Shown: positions 1-12,059 of the stretch, piece after piece
Position numbering within the stretch: the first letter of the stretch is position 1
Layout: every line of letters starts with the position of its first letter
NCBI GenBank assembly: GCA_030762175.1
Contig: CM060831.1
Location: 2,435,001-2,499,000 of the forward strand
Direction: 5' to 3'
DNA from: Metallyticus violacea
Taxonomy: Eukaryota; Arthropoda; Insecta; Mantodea; Metallyticidae
Length of the DNA: 64,000 bases
Notes under the pieces: generated by a model
Databases searched by the model: none
Told to the model about the DNA's origin: nothing
The model's input: the letters and a program-made list of their open reading frames with translations, nothing else
Made by a program: the position numbers and the translations under genes

Positions 1-505
1 AATGCTTATAATGAGTTTCAGTAAAAGAGATTTGAAGACCAAACACAGCTATCTAAATTAGGAGATTCTTATGGAAAGTAAAGATGAAATGCAGATGGTT
101 AGAAGAGAGAATTAAAATAACTAAATTGTATCTTATTAGAATATTAGACAATGTGATCTATGTAAATAACCATTTATATGAAGTTATGGCTTTGGCTAAA
201 GAACTAGGGTTAAGGCCAAATTGTAACTTTCTATGCACTACACAGAAGTTCAGTTAAGAGTTTGTAATGTATAACATTTATTTCCTTCATGATATAAGAA
301 CAGGGGAAAGGGAGAGGGGAGATTTGTCTCTGGACTGCTAGAGGTGCAGCTTCTATCACTGATGAATGGTCAGCACTTCTGCCTTATGGTTATCCATTAA
401 AATGAAGATAAAAAATATTTGTGATTTTATAGTTTACTATTTGTCAACTTAATAATTGCATGGTTCTATTTTGCTCAGTATTAAATAAGTAAATAAATCA
501 AATAA
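1..505. other. AT-rich sequence without a recognised feature
   Basis: No reading frame of note, tRNA-like box or inverted repeat was seen. It lies upstream of the first PLE fragment. Confidence 0.5.
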
Positions 506-1230
506 GTGTACTTACGAAGCTGTTGACAATGGAGTGGTATATATATATATAACCAAAAAACAAAAGGCAATAAGAGATGTTTCCACTCTTAAAAGTGCCA
601 AAGAAAGGTACAAATTCAAAAGTTTCACATATCACCCAATTTATCACAATAAGTTCAAAAAGATATTCAAAGAACAAGGAATTATGTTAGCCCCAAAGAA
701 CAATTTTAATATAAAGAACTTATTAGGTTGCAGAGTAAAGGACAACATGCCAAAAGAACAAAAGTCAGGTATTTATGAAATAGAATGTGCAGAGTGCGAC
801 AAAAAATACATTGGAAAAACGAAGAGGAATTTGGGAATCTGGAAAAAAGAACACTTCAGAAATATTCGCTTAAAACAAATTGATAAATCAGCAATAGCAG
901 CGCACTTTTGGAATAAAAATCATGAAATTAAATCAGAGATAAAACTACTTAAACAACTTCATAATGCAATAGAACTTTCCACTTGGGAAAACATTTTCAT
1001 TACAAAAAATAAGGATAATTTGATGAATTTCGATATCCCTCCATTGGATGAACTCAGCAAATTCCTAATAATACCAACAGATGCTGCCACAAGAACATCA
1101 AGAGACCCAACCGCCACGTTTAATGACAGTTTGTCAACAGGCTGAAGATGGGAGGGATCGCTCCCGAAACATATGTTCCAAATTTATGTAAGTGAATGGA
1201 GTTAGTGTGAAAAAAACTGTATACATATAA
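506..1230 (+). mobile_element. Penelope-like element (family A), GIY-YIG endonuclease end
   Basis: This is the 3' part of a PLE retroelement. The open frame from about 534 to 1145 (203 codons) holds the linker (FTYHPIYHNKFKKIFKE), then a GIY-YIG endonuclease: SGIYEIECAEC, KKYIGKTKRN, the EHFRNIR helix, the AHFWNKNHEI block and the LSTWENIFI end with its conserved Glu. PLE endonucleases nick the target DNA to prime reverse transcription. The RT domain is missing, so the copy is 5'-truncated. It is preceded by the family A terminal motif (TACTTACGAAGCTGTTGACA, near 510-529) and followed by a hammerhead-like motif. The frame is intact within the endonuclease, which suggests a fairly recent insertion, but no full element remains and expression is not implied. 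Confidence 0.85.
1142..1177 (+). ncRNA. Hammerhead ribozyme-like motif (PLE family A)
   Basis: The sequence shows CTGAAGA (1142-1148), an extra T, GGGAG/CTCCC pairing around a 6-nt loop (1150-1165), GAAAC (1166-1170), a 4-nt loop, then GTT. This is the type I hammerhead core with a 2-bp helix III. Helix I is weak: GG before the core pairs with CC after the cleavage site. Such minimal motifs are known from PLEs. Activity is not shown here. Confidence 0.75.
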
Positions 1231-2340
1231 GTAAATAAATATCTATTAGGAAGTGCAGTTTATAGATTGCAGAGCCAAGTTTGAATCCAAGGCATTTTCA
1301 TTTACTAGAAACAGATACCAAAAAAAAAAATGACTGGGTTTTAACAAAAGAGCTTGATGAAATAGGCTACTGATTAGAAACTTTCCCTCTTAAGTCTTTA
1401 ACACAATTAACCCAGCAATTGGGCAGAGTAATTCACAATATTCAGGAGGATGAATTATCACCAAGGGTCTCAGCACTTTGAGTATCTACTATTAACTAAT
1501 ATTTACTATAATAAATGCTGAAAGAACCAAAAAGTGCACACTATGAGTTCCAGCTGTGAAACATGGTTTCCCTTGGCAGGTGACAAGGCCTTTAAGCAGT
1601 AACTTCCAGTCAGCAAAATAAATTTTCAATTGCGTAGTGGAATGAGAAACATGTATAAGGCTTTGCTTGAAGTGAGATGGCCTTATGGAGATGAACTGAT
1701 GAAGGTTGGGGAAAAAATGTGGACAATGTTTTGTAAGATAGATACAACCAGTGTAGGAACTGTGAGAAAGAGTATTAATAATTGGTTTAATTTGGGACAG
1801 TTTCTAGATGGAAATATCTTAAAGGAGGGTCAGAAATATCAACAATAATGTTGGGGTAATATTAAGGAATGGTTAGTAAAGAATGGGATGGGAGAAGTTT
1901 GGTTCAGAAAGGAATCTTGTGAATAAGTTTTGAATGGTAATTAGAACACGATTTGATGATATGGTTGGGCAATTACTGCAGGAGAAAACATCCCTCAAAT
2001 TTTATATTCATTTAAAAGATGATACATATTAAGAAAAATAGATATACTAAAAAGTCAGATTGGTTTCATGGTGATGAAGCTGTTCATATCATATTTATTT
2101 ATTTATATCCCAAACATGTGATTTTAAAACACCAATATTGGGACAGAAATTCAAAAGTAATCAACACAGGAATAAATGGTTTGATATTCTCAACAGCACA
2201 TTAAAAACACAACAGACTTACAAAAATTACATACAGAAAGAAGATTTAGACAAATTTTAGATAAGGGCTAAACCTGCCATTATACCAACTAACTCTTTAC
2301 AATATATAGATATCAACTTGAAACTAAATCTGGACACAAT
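1231..2340. other. No recognised feature
   Basis: A 72-codon plus frame at 1630-1848 resembles no family I know, and the codons around it are broken by stops. Otherwise this is AT-rich spacer. Confidence 0.4.
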
Positions 2341-2344
2341 AATT

Positions 2345-3180
2345 TCCAAGAAGAATGACCTACCTGAAGTATTAAGATTGATAGCACTTAGTACACTAAA
2401 AAACAATTATCTAACTGATACATAGTATATAGTATACACAGATGGATCTCTTAAAAATGGAGAAGCAGGCTTTGGAATATACTGTGAAGAATTCTCTCAA
2501 CATACATTTGAAAAGCATACTAACAATTTTGATGGTAAAATAATGGCCATTAGAGCAGCTTCAGAAAATCTTTTGTACAGGCCTAATATAAATAAAGAAC
2601 TGTTATCTTAAGTGACTCTAATACAATCATTCTGAATTACAGTTATCCACAAATATACCAATGAAATAAGAAAACTATGTCATACAATCCAGATCAGAAA
2701 TAAGGAAATAGTTTTACAATGGATCCCGAGCCATGTTGGATTATAGAGGAACGAGAGTGCTGAAAAAAGGGAGTCACCATAAAATTAAAACCAATTTTTG
2801 AACTATAACTTCCTTCTAAATTGAACCTCATAAAAAGATTTCAAGGCTTTCAAACATCTTTTATTGAAACCAAGAAAAAATTGGAGTTGCCAAATTCTGC
2901 TTAATTGTGGGCCATACTGCATACCATAACATCCCTTCAGAATGAAATTAATCAAGGACAATTATTGTCCTTTGGTATGGACGTGAATAATATCATAAAC
3001 AAAGAATATCTATTGAAATGCAGCCAACTTAATAGCACCAACAAAAGAAAAATAAATTGGAAGTTCTTTATTGGGAAGCTAGGTAAGAAATTACAAATAT
3101 ACCCATGGCCATTAGCAACCAACCAATTTTATTTACGTGTCAAGGAACTAGGAATTAAAGGAAGTGTATGATAAATGAAC
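2345..3180 (+). mobile_element. LINE fragment: RNase H domain and cysteine/histidine tail, copy 1
   Basis: Translation in shifting frames gives YTDGSLKNGEAGFGIY (RNase H, first Asp), GKIMAIRAA (the expected catalytic Glu is Lys), a LSDSNT block (second Asp, reached by a frame change near 2610) and WIPSHVG. This is followed by FCLIVGHTAYH and LLKCSQLNS, the C-terminal GH and zinc-knuckle-like tail of RNase H-bearing non-LTR elements. Stops and frameshifts make it a pseudogene. The second copy at 14.0-14.96 kb is clearly the same family. Confidence 0.75.
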
Positions 3181-3639
3181 AAGGCTAAAGATTAGGAAAG
3201 AATATTTAATCATCATCCTTCAATGTTAAGAATAAAAGGATATTGTCAATGAAGAAGGAATGGAAGCCTTTTTTAGAATTAGGGTAATATGTTGGAATAT
3301 TTGTCTTTTGAAGGTTATAATTTTACTATCACATTGGCTAGGTATGAGTTTGATTAATAAGTAGCAGTGCTGGGAGATAAGATTGTGGGATTAACCCACC
3401 CCCCCAAAAAAAATAAATAAATAATAAATAATTAAAACACTTCAACAAAAAAAACAAATGTATAACACACTACTAAATATAAAGGACAAAGTAAGTAAAT
3501 TGCGGGATTAACCCTTCCAATGAATGGTACCTGCTGGTTCCTACAGTGGATGTGCCAACGTTTTCTGGATGTTCCAAAAGAGCTGAACCCATCTAATTGT
3601 TATATATATAAATTTACTCGGTGTGTATATGTAGAGCTT

Positions 3640-3860
3640 CTGTTAATATTCCCAAAGTTGTGGCTTCAAATCCACACAGGATCAACAGAGTTTCAAGGGT
3701 ATAAAAGTCCTAAGTATTGCAGTTGTTCTGTATTGCAGGTTTACAGCATGTAAAAGAATCTCAATCCTGAAATTAAAGGCCTATGAGGAAAATTTATTGG
3801 TGGGATACTACTGACCAAAGATGTTAAAAAGAATCCTTTTAACATTTATGTACTCAACAA
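3640..3860 (+). mobile_element. tRNA-derived SINE, family 1, degenerate
   Basis: A B-box-like stretch (GTGGCTTCAAATCCACACAG, 3660-3679) is followed by the body shared with the better copies at 12.84 and 62.3 kb: a CAGCATGTAAAAGAA block, then GGCCT and ACTGACCAAAGATGTTAAA. The 5' tRNA head is decayed. Confidence 0.6.
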
Positions 3861-4054
3861 ATATTGTAGTTTTTATTAATGACTGGCAGAGACAGAACTG
3901 AAACCAATTCATATTATTGCTATAAACTGTTTAGCCTAATTAACTAACTAAATAAATAATAATAACATAGCTTTAAGGGCTATACACTTTGTTGGCTGAG
4001 TTTCCAAGTGTTTGCATTTCACTGTTAGTCAACAATGGAGATAGTAATATCCTT

Positions 4055-4400
4055 ATTATAGAACGGGGTGACTCAAGTGATAATTCTTGTGACTTGAATT
4101 TGAAAGTCCACAGTTCAAATCCATTGGGGCGAGTCTCCTGACCTGGACTTTTTCATGGTTTCCCTTGGTTGCTTAGGTGCCAGGGCGAGTTGTGGTGGTG
4201 ACTTGTGCTTTGTAAAGGTTCTTCCCTGGTATGAAAGCAGACCTTCTGTGGGGCTCAAAATCCTTGGGTAGGGGCCCCATTGGCATCATGATATTCTAGC
4301 TCAAAACATGTTAGGGAACCTGTCTATGTCTACGATTATCTCCTGGTGTCTCCCTCACCTCATCTCCTCCTTCCAGAGATTCCTTCACAGTGGATGTAAA
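4055..4400 (+). mobile_element. tRNA-headed SINE-like repeat, family 2
   Basis: A pol III promoter-like head is visible: GGGGTGACTCAAGTGATAAT (A-box-like, 4066-4085) and CACAGTTCAAATCCATT (B-box, about 4110). A GC-richer body of about 270 bp follows and stands out from the AT-rich surroundings. Only one copy is in the window, so the SINE call rests on the head and the composition. Confidence 0.5.
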
Positions 4401-5020
4401 CACAAATGGTCAGCGGTGAGCAAGGCTAAAGTACTGAATCCAAACAACCTTATTTGATAAAAATTTCTTCCCATAGAGCCGAAGATTTAAATTTGGAAAT
4501 GCAAGAAATTACAAGAGGCTAAATACAAGAAATAAAGTGGATGAGGAATCAATAAATGTAACACTTTTTGTGCATCAATGTTGGCAGTTTTTTCCTTCAT
4601 TTTATTATGACCTAACAATGCTGCACAATTTTTTCACTTTTTCAAGTAGTCTGCTAGATCAGCAATTCCCCAACTGTGAGCCAGGATCCCTAGGGGTTCA
4701 CTGGATTCTCTGGGGAGTTGCAGTGGATATGGAGAAAGTACTTTTATTTAAGAATTTATGTATTTTCATGTCTATTCTTAATAAGAATGTTTAACTAACT
4801 GTTGCATTATGATTATTTTGACCAATTATACAGCACCACAACAATGGCTATTGTAACTCAATAGATGTCACATTATTGAAGCATGTGTGCAAACTTACAA
4901 ATTAATTACTAATAAGCATCAAAGTAGATGGAAGGGTTGCCAATAATTTCATTCTTGAAAAGTGGGTCTTGCATGCAACAAGTTTGTACCTTAGGAATGC
5001 CAGTGGCTATGATTTTCCCA

Positions 5021-5371
5021 TTAGACAAAGTGGTTTACACTTTCTTTGCAAAATTGTTGTACACTCTTTTGACTGCCACTTTGAGTCAGGATGTAACAGT
5101 TGATGCAGGTTTCGCGTAAATTGCAATTGAACGTCACCAAACATTGCATTGAAATATCTTTCTTTGCTGGTATTTTTTTGATAGATGGTTGGCTGCTACT
5201 GCCATTGGGAATGCTGATATTTATAATTTTTTCCCTAGGTTCCAAATTATTTTTCATTTGTTTGATGCTATCAAGTAGAAGTTTACACAATGGGCAGTGG
5301 CTGTCCTTTTTTTTGATAAGTACATGCAACTCTTTGAGTGTCCACGGGCTTCCTGTCTTGTACACTTTCAC
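5021..5371 (-). other. Unassigned open frame with a CPLC motif
   Basis: There are 116 codons without a stop in AT-rich DNA. The product would hold a KKKDSHCPLCKLLLDSIKQ stretch, then a Ser/Pro/Lys-rich segment and later paired cysteines (RETCINC). I do not recognise the family. It could be an exon or transposon remnant, or chance. No good splice sites were established and there is no evidence of expression. Confidence 0.2.
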
Positions 5372-5411
5372 TTATCCAGAAATAATATAAGAATAAATAC
5401 TGAACACTTTT

Positions 5412-5620
5412 TTTAATACTGTTTAATGCCTGTTTTAACTACTGATGCATCAAAGGTGGTGGACATTGATGATACATGAGATGAGATGATCAACTGGGAA
5501 AGGATTTTTTTTTTTTTTTTTTTTTAAAGGAAGGAAGCATTCCAGATCTAAGTTTAAGGTACCTTCACGACATTTGCCATTTATGACTGAGGAAAACATA
5601 CTCAACACTGTAACTCATCG
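5412..5620 (-). mobile_element. tRNA-derived SINE, family 3, 5'-truncated
   Basis: On the minus strand this matches the body of the family 3 copies at 13.56 kb (plus) and 56.84 kb (minus): CCATTTATGAC, a GGAAGC stretch, an expanded T tract at 5508-5525, CATCTCATG and TTTAATGCC. The tRNA-like head is absent. Confidence 0.6.
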
Positions 5621-5639
5621 AAGCAAAATGGACTAAGAC

Positions 5640-6812
5640 CAGCAAGGTGAATGTTAACCTGACTAGATCTCCATACTGCCCAGTTCTTAAATTAAAAATG
5701 TTTGCAGCACCAAACTCATGTTGTTCCATTTTTATAGCTGATGAAACAAACAGATTGATTCATATGACTGTCAAAAGTTTTTATGTCTCACACGTGGCCA
5801 AAACTTTATCTTAGACCATTTAATGAATGACACTTGTCCACAATGATGCTACTTAACAAATTTTTGTGCCATTTCATAGAAAATTACCAGACTTTTCAAA
5901 CAACCCTTGTAATCGACAAGCCACAATCTAATATGTTTAATTTTTTACCAAAAATATAATATATATAACTATTTAAATTCATTTCTATAGGTTGCTTGAA
6001 GAGTGAAAATAAAATGTTCCTTAATAGTACTATAAAATTATAAACACCAACAAAATTTATAAACGTAACATCAACTACTTCGATATCACAGAATCATATG
6101 CCCCAAAATACATTACAAGTTAAAAAGCACATTATAATCTGCTTAACAGGCTTGACAAAAACAGTCTACATATATACTCAGCAAATCTGTTCACTACATG
6201 GAGTTTTAACTTCACAAATAAAATAACACCCCAATTATTTTGAAGAGAAAATGTTTAAAACACTTACCACTGCAGCACCATTTCAAAAACTACTGCTATA
6301 TACCGGATAGGGCATAAAAATATAAAAAGAATAAACATTAACATTCAACTTGCTTATTCTTTCTATATTTAAAACAACTCTGGATTATATCCTGGAAAAA
6401 CATTATTTGTGTCAGGTAAATGTGCTCTAAGAAGCAGAAACATTAATAAGTTTAATGTTATTATAAATGCAAATTAACATTACAAAACATGAAATCATAC
6501 ACAGAATGGGGAGAAAAACAATTATCCGGTTTTAGTTAGAGTTAATTACAAACTCATTATTTTCTCTGCTTATCAGTTTATTCGCAGAATATGTTTCATG
6601 AACACTTGGATGCTAGTCGATTGATGGGTGATTCAAATTACATTTTAGATTCTTACAGTGGCAGATTACAGAATATTGTAGTATGTCATCTTTTGAGATT
6701 TTGCAATTCATCCACTATCTTCATATTTGTTGATGTAAGACTTTTCCCATATGTCAAGTTCTAGTTAGCCACAGCTGATATTCCTAAAATGTTCTTTAAA
6801 TCTAACATTTAT
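5640..6812. other. No recognised feature
   Basis: AT-rich intergenic sequence without frames, boxes or repeats I could assign. Confidence 0.4.
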
Positions 6813-6814
6813 AC

Positions 6815-8354
6815 AGGGTGAATGCTAACTCTACTACAAATTTTCACAAGTTGTTCAGGTATGCTTTCTGAATGTTTTGATATAAGGAACCCATGGTCTC
6901 TGGTGTCTCATTACCAGGTTAATTCATTGTTTTCATTTTGTAATAACTAAATCACCTTTGGATCTGCTTACTCAAATATCATTGTTTCCAAACAAAACAC
7001 AACATTTGACTGCTGTAGAGCATGTTTACATTACAGTCTGCCACCAATTAATCAACTATTCATTCACCTCCTGACAATTTCAATTATTTATTTTTAAGTA
7101 TAGATGATCAAACATTACAAAAAAAGGCATTAAAAACCCAAATTATGTTGTTACAGTGTTTAAAGTAAATATTCAAAATGTCGATCACCATGATCACAAC
7201 AGACTTCATAACTACTCCTTGTGGACTATCACACATGCTCTAGCATCCCAGGAGATTGGTGCACATTGACAGCAGCTGCTACAATCCAAGCAACCAGATC
7301 CATATTAGTTTTGACAGGAGTCACACACATTAGGCTCTTCACATGACTCCAGAAGAAAAAGTCCAGGAGTTCATATCTGGCCATGGAACAGAACCACCAC
7401 AACCATCCATCTGTGCCCAAACTGTTCATCATGGTATTCCCCAACATTCAAAGCAAAGTGCCCCATCATGCTCAAACCACATATGCCTGCGAATTATCAG
7501 CAGCACATCTTCCAGAAAATGTGGGAGGCCATGTTAAAGGAATGTTTAGTAGACTACTTCATTCAGTCTGTCGGGTAGTACATAGGGGGCCCAGTCACTA
7601 ATGTTACTAGCCCATATATTCACAGAGAATGCCTATTGGTAGACTCGACTGAACACAGCATGTGGATTTTCATACTTCCATATGATTGTTGGATATGCAT
7701 TCTCTAGTAAACATTGTCATAGCAGGTTGTGTGCACATTCACTCTAAGAATCAATTGGCAAACTGCTCTTGGCATGGTAAGTCTGCTGTGGATGCTGCAA
7801 TACGATGATAGTGGTTGTCATAACATCCTCTTCCAAATCTGACATTCCTCTCATGGCCAGGATCTTGCATGCTAACACTGAAGGACCTGGTTTCTCACAG
7901 TCGCTCAAGTACAGCTGCAAACGTGGTGTGATGAGGTAGCAGTAGCAGTGAGAACAGCTCTGCATAGCGTCGTTGTGCTGCTCTTCCATTGCATTGAAAC
8001 CATAGACAGGTGCTTATTGGCTAATTCTGCATAAGTAAAGTTATCCATACTGTATCACTAACATCATACTAAAAGCAATGTACTGCAGAAAACAAAAGTT
8101 GAGCAGGAGCCTAGTGGCAGACTGCAGTGAAAACATACACTACTACGCTTTACTACAGCAGTAAAAGTTTGCATTTTGTTTGGAAACAATCATATTCTGA
8201 GTAGACAGATACATAGGTAGTTGATTCAAACAAAATGAAAGCAATGAAATTACCCGGTAATGAGCCACTGAAGACATGGGTTCTTTATATCAATACACTC
8301 AGAAAACATCCCTGAACAACTTGTGAAAGCTTGTCGGTGGAGTGTGGATTCATC
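6815..8354 (-). mobile_element. IS630/Tc-type DNA transposon with long inverted ends, decayed
   Basis: The two ends (6815-7045 and 8125-8354) are inverted copies of each other over about 230 bp. Matched blocks include TTTCACAAGTTGTTCAG, GAACCCATG, CTCATTACC, CATTTTGT and TTGTTTCCAAACAAAA. Between them the minus strand encodes a broken DDE transposase. Recognisable parts are an MWFEHDGA block (catalytic Asp in HDGA), a WGHVKSL-like block (as SHVKSLMCVTPV), DLVAWIVAAAVNVH and PGMLEHV near 7229-7520, and earlier NPHAVFSRVYQ-like and YVLPDRLNE-like blocks in other frames up to about 7990. This domain order is typical of arthropod IS630-type transposases. Multiple frameshifts make it inactive. Confidence 0.75.
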
Positions 8355-8489
8355 TTCTACTTCTATATTTACATGTGTTTAGAAGCTGTTAACAGTAAAG
8401 CAATAATGTTCCAAATTGAACATTTTTGAATGTTGGCACAATTTTCATTTACAATATGTTTCAGGTACCAGCTGTTGACTGCTTGGCAA

Positions 8490-8860
8490 GATATTGTTAC
8501 ATATGTGTTTTAAATTGCGTATCTCTGATGGAAAGCTGTCTTTAAACAAAGAACCTAATAAGTTTTTGTACTGTGTTTATTTTATGCAATGTTCTTTCCA
8601 AACTTGTTGGATGATATGTGAATCTACTGCACTTGTAATTCTCTTTGATATTTCTAAGCACATTAATGTCTTTAATGAATTTTTATCTTTTAAATTTGTT
8701 AATTTTTTTAACTATTGTATTAGTGCTATATTTATTGATTACTATATTGTTGTATTTTATATATATTGTAATTCTTTTTGTATTCTTTTTTGTGAGTTGG
8801 AGATTAACTAGACTGTGTGTCAAACTATTGAAGATGGCATCTAAGTGTGATGTAAGAAAA
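8490..8860 (-). mobile_element. PLE linker-region fragment
   Basis: Minus-strand translation gives SLTHRLVNLQLTKKEYKKN-like text (about 8765-8850) and FTYHPTSLERTLHK (about 8585-8620). These match the segment between RT and endonuclease in the PLEs at 17.0-17.9 and 61.3-61.6 kb. It has stops and no GIY-YIG domain. The hydrophobic plus-strand frames over it are its shadow. Confidence 0.55.
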
Positions 8861-8879
8861 TATTAAAAAGAATTGGTTT

Positions 8880-9165
8880 GGAGAGAGCACCTTGAAAAAG
8901 GCCTACTTTAATTGTATGCCAATGATGATGACTGAAAAACATATCCCTCTGGTGGAAGAATGTACTCGTATATGGGAGATTAAGGATGATTCGTATGAAA
9001 TTCATACATCTTTTACCCAGAAAAACTTTTTTCTGAGTAAATCTCATATAAGTGAAACCATAAAGTGTTCTAAATATTTTGACTCAGAAGAAATTATTAT
9101 TGCGCGTTTCACTGTATCTGTCCGATTCCAAATTGAATTAATATTGAAATCATACATCTTTATTT
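8880..9165 (+). mobile_element. PLE terminal sequence, family D
   Basis: It contains CTGAGTAAATCTCATATAAG, GAAACCATAAAG, GTTCTAAATATTTTGACTCA, GAAGAAATTA and TTCCAAATTGAATTAATATT. The same order follows the family D hammerhead at 59876-59909 and appears in the palindrome at 43.14 kb. No coding part remains. Confidence 0.5.
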
Positions 9166-9229
9166 CTACAAGAATGATGCTAACAATAAATTTCTGTTCA
9201 TCAAATGTAGAGTACCTCTAGGAGACTAC

Positions 9230-10260
9230 TAACATCTATAATAAATGTTCAAACTGCCCTCTCTTCTCCTGAAGGCACAACCGAATAAATTGTTCTAAGT
9301 TCCTGGTTGCTTGTTGGATGATTTTGTTGTTAATACCATTGATCTCATGTGCCAAATTGTGTTACAGATCAGATGCATGTGGCATACACTGTCATTCAAG
9401 TAACTCAGGATGATAAAGTGCAGTGTTTCAAATATGATAATTTCAGTGGCCACAGGTTCTTGCATAAAAACCTACCTAATGGAACTGTGGCTACTAAATT
9501 TAGGTGTTATTTCAACTGTGTCAGTTTTAACATAGTAATAATAATTTGGTGCAAAATGTAACTTGCAGTGGATATATAAGACATATTATTTGCTTTAGAA
9601 TGTTGCATTTAAACATTGGTATAATTACAAATCCCTTTTTTTTTTTCTTACAAAGATAAGCACAGACCTTGTATCTTTATCATTTAATAGGAACTAAAAT
9701 GTTTTTCCAAGATATAATCAAAGCAAATGTAGAAATGCACAAATGTATAGAGACACATTAAAACAGCCTGGGCCACCCATGGTATACATCCTCCTGCAGA
9801 ACTTAAAAGTTAATCTATTAGCATTCCATCACTGCATTACCACAATTCCTATAAAGTAAGTAACTAAATTATGATCTGTTTATCTAAGGCACTCAGTTTT
9901 ACCTGCACTTTAAAACTATTATTTATGTAAATAAGGTGTGAGCAATAAATTCTGAGACTGTAATAGTAAATGGAGTGTGCTGTAATAAGAAGGGAGTTAC
10001 ATGAATTTGCTGATCATGCCAAGTTTCACAGCATTATTTGAGACAATAATAAACTGAAATGATTTGTTCCAATACAGAATGCTGTTGCAGGTGAGGAATT
10101 TTGGCAAAATTACATCTGAAAACAACATTGCATTTGCTTTGTTGACTCTATTTCAACAAAATGTACTTAGCAGTTAACATCCTTGCGCTCTGTTGGCCCA
10201 TACTATATTCATTCAGCTACATTGTGTTATTTTCATGCATGACTTGCTTGTCCTACCAAG
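9230..10260. other. No recognised feature
   Basis: AT-rich sequence with a T tract at 9629-9642. Nothing else was supported. Confidence 0.4.
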
Positions 10261-10261
10261 T

Positions 10262-10515
10262 GATTTTTTTTTTTTTTTTGGTTTAGTTACGGATGTTCTT
10301 TAACAAATCAGGTCATTAGCATCCTATCCAATTCTGAGCATGAAACAGCTGATAAATGTTACTCAGGTTTGAGGTTCATATGCAAGCAGTAAATATATGA
10401 CATGGGATCCACAATTTTACTTCTTTTCCAAAGGAAACCATTCTTAGGATTTTTATAGCAAAACAAAATCCATCAACCCTCGCCAGGATTTAATCTGTGA
10501 GTGACATTGGGTTTG
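10262..10515 (-). mobile_element. tRNA-derived SINE, family 1
   Basis: Read on the minus strand it has GCGAGGGTTGATGGATTTTG, AAAATCCTAAGAATGG, a CCATGTCATATATTTACTGC-like body, and ends in TTAAAGAACATCC plus an A tract (T tract at 10264-10279 on the plus strand). The order is the same as in the full copy at 62.3 kb. Confidence 0.65.
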
Positions 10516-11045
10516 TCTGACCAACTTGACAAAGGGCAACATAATGTTATTTTGAAACAATAAATGTAACTGTCTAGGAGATATAATTATTTGTTTTTCA
10601 TCAGTTTTTTCCCAGACACTGTATACTTAACAAGCTTCAAGGACTTCTAGGCAGCATTCCTGAAGTGATAGATATAAAGGGTTGGTGAATAGCTGCTCAA
10701 GCAGACTACTTTGAAGACAACAAACATTTTAAATCAGGAATAAACATTTTTTTACATAGCATGACTGTTCTCAGAACTTTTTGATCACACTTTGTACCAA
10801 CATGTGGACTGATCACTTTACAACAACTAAAGTGCTTCAAAATGAATGCCAAGGCCAAGTTTTTACAACCTTTTGCAATTTTTAACGATAAAATTGCCAG
10901 TGGTAGAATTTCAATACACTGAACACCAGGTTACCAATATATAATGATTTTTAAAGAAATAGTTTTCTGTTAGTAGCAAACTGTATTACTAAACAAACAT
11001 TTGTCTTGAAGATTTTACAGGTTTTATGATGTAAATCTTCACTAT

Positions 11046-12053
11046 ATGAGGGCTAGTCAATAAAATAGGAGAATGAGTTTTACAGTGGTGAAACAATTTT
11101 TTTGCAATTGGCTGCATAAAATGAACTTGCTTTGTAATGAGTAATAAACAGCTCTGAAATTCTGCTTCCATCTACAGAAATCCGGGATGGAAGAGTACAT
11201 GGTGTTATAGCAAGCATATGGCAATATATGTTCTGCCTCGAATCAACTGCACTTCGCGGTTCATATTCCAACAAAGCAGGACATTCCAGGTGCTCAACCA
11301 GTGCAGTGATTGAGACCATGATCAACACAGCTGTCATCATTGTTTGGAAAGTTAAAAAAAAACAATGGATAGACTGGCAGATATACCACAGATGTGAAAT
11401 GCATCTGTGCCAGATGGGTGCCAAGATTGCTGACCATGGTGTGAGTGAACATATGAGCTTCAGCATCTGGTAGCCAAGCATGGTGAGCATACCTGAACTC
11501 CATCATTACCTGGAAATCATCTGGTTCTCTGACACCAAAGAAGACCAAGGTTGTTTGGTAGGCAGCAAAAGTTGTGGTGATTGCATTCTTCAACTTGTGG
11601 AATGGTTTATGAACATGAACTCTCCCCTTAAACAATGGTTAGTGGGAGTATTACAAGATTATTTTGAGGATCAGGGCTGACAAATCCAATGAAAACACCC
11701 TGAGCTGCACCCATCTGGTTGGCACCTTCACCATGACAATGCATGCCCTCAACGTTGTTGCTCAACATTTGGCTCCACCCTTCATACAGTTCGAACCTAG
11801 CTCTACACTTTTTTCTATTCCCTCATCTGAAAAGCAAGCTGAGGGCTAGCATTTTGATTCATCAACAGCTGTCATAACTAAGGCAGGAACGATTCTGAAG
11901 ATAATGTCAACAAACAGTTTCCAGGACTAGTAGATAAGTTGAGTGGGCCAAGCGCATACCACTGAATCCAGACTACTATAAAAACCTTGACCCTGCCTAG
12001 CGCACTTCATAAGTAAAAAAAATTGTTCTCAATCTTTAATCATTAGACTCATA
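11046..12053 (+). mobile_element. mariner-like DNA transposon, inactive
   Basis: The left end reads GAGGGCTAGTCAATAAAA (11048 onward). A decayed inverted counterpart sits near 12020-12052. Plus-strand frames give a degenerate D,D-type transposase: LHHDNA near 11730 (catalytic Asp), then HPSYSSNLAL and FFLFPHLKSKLRA, equivalent to the mariner PPYSPDLAPSDFFLFP region, and FDSST. Stops interrupt every domain. Length near 1.0 kb is a little short for mariner. Confidence 0.6.
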
Positions 12054-12059
12054 TGTACA

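Noticed and set aside
1630..1848. 72-codon plus frame with Trp-rich start
   Set aside because: No family recognised and no context; its length is within chance expectation.
8494..8811. Phe/Leu/Ile-rich plus frame resembling membrane segments
   Set aside because: It is the antisense of an A-rich PLE linker fragment on the minus strand.
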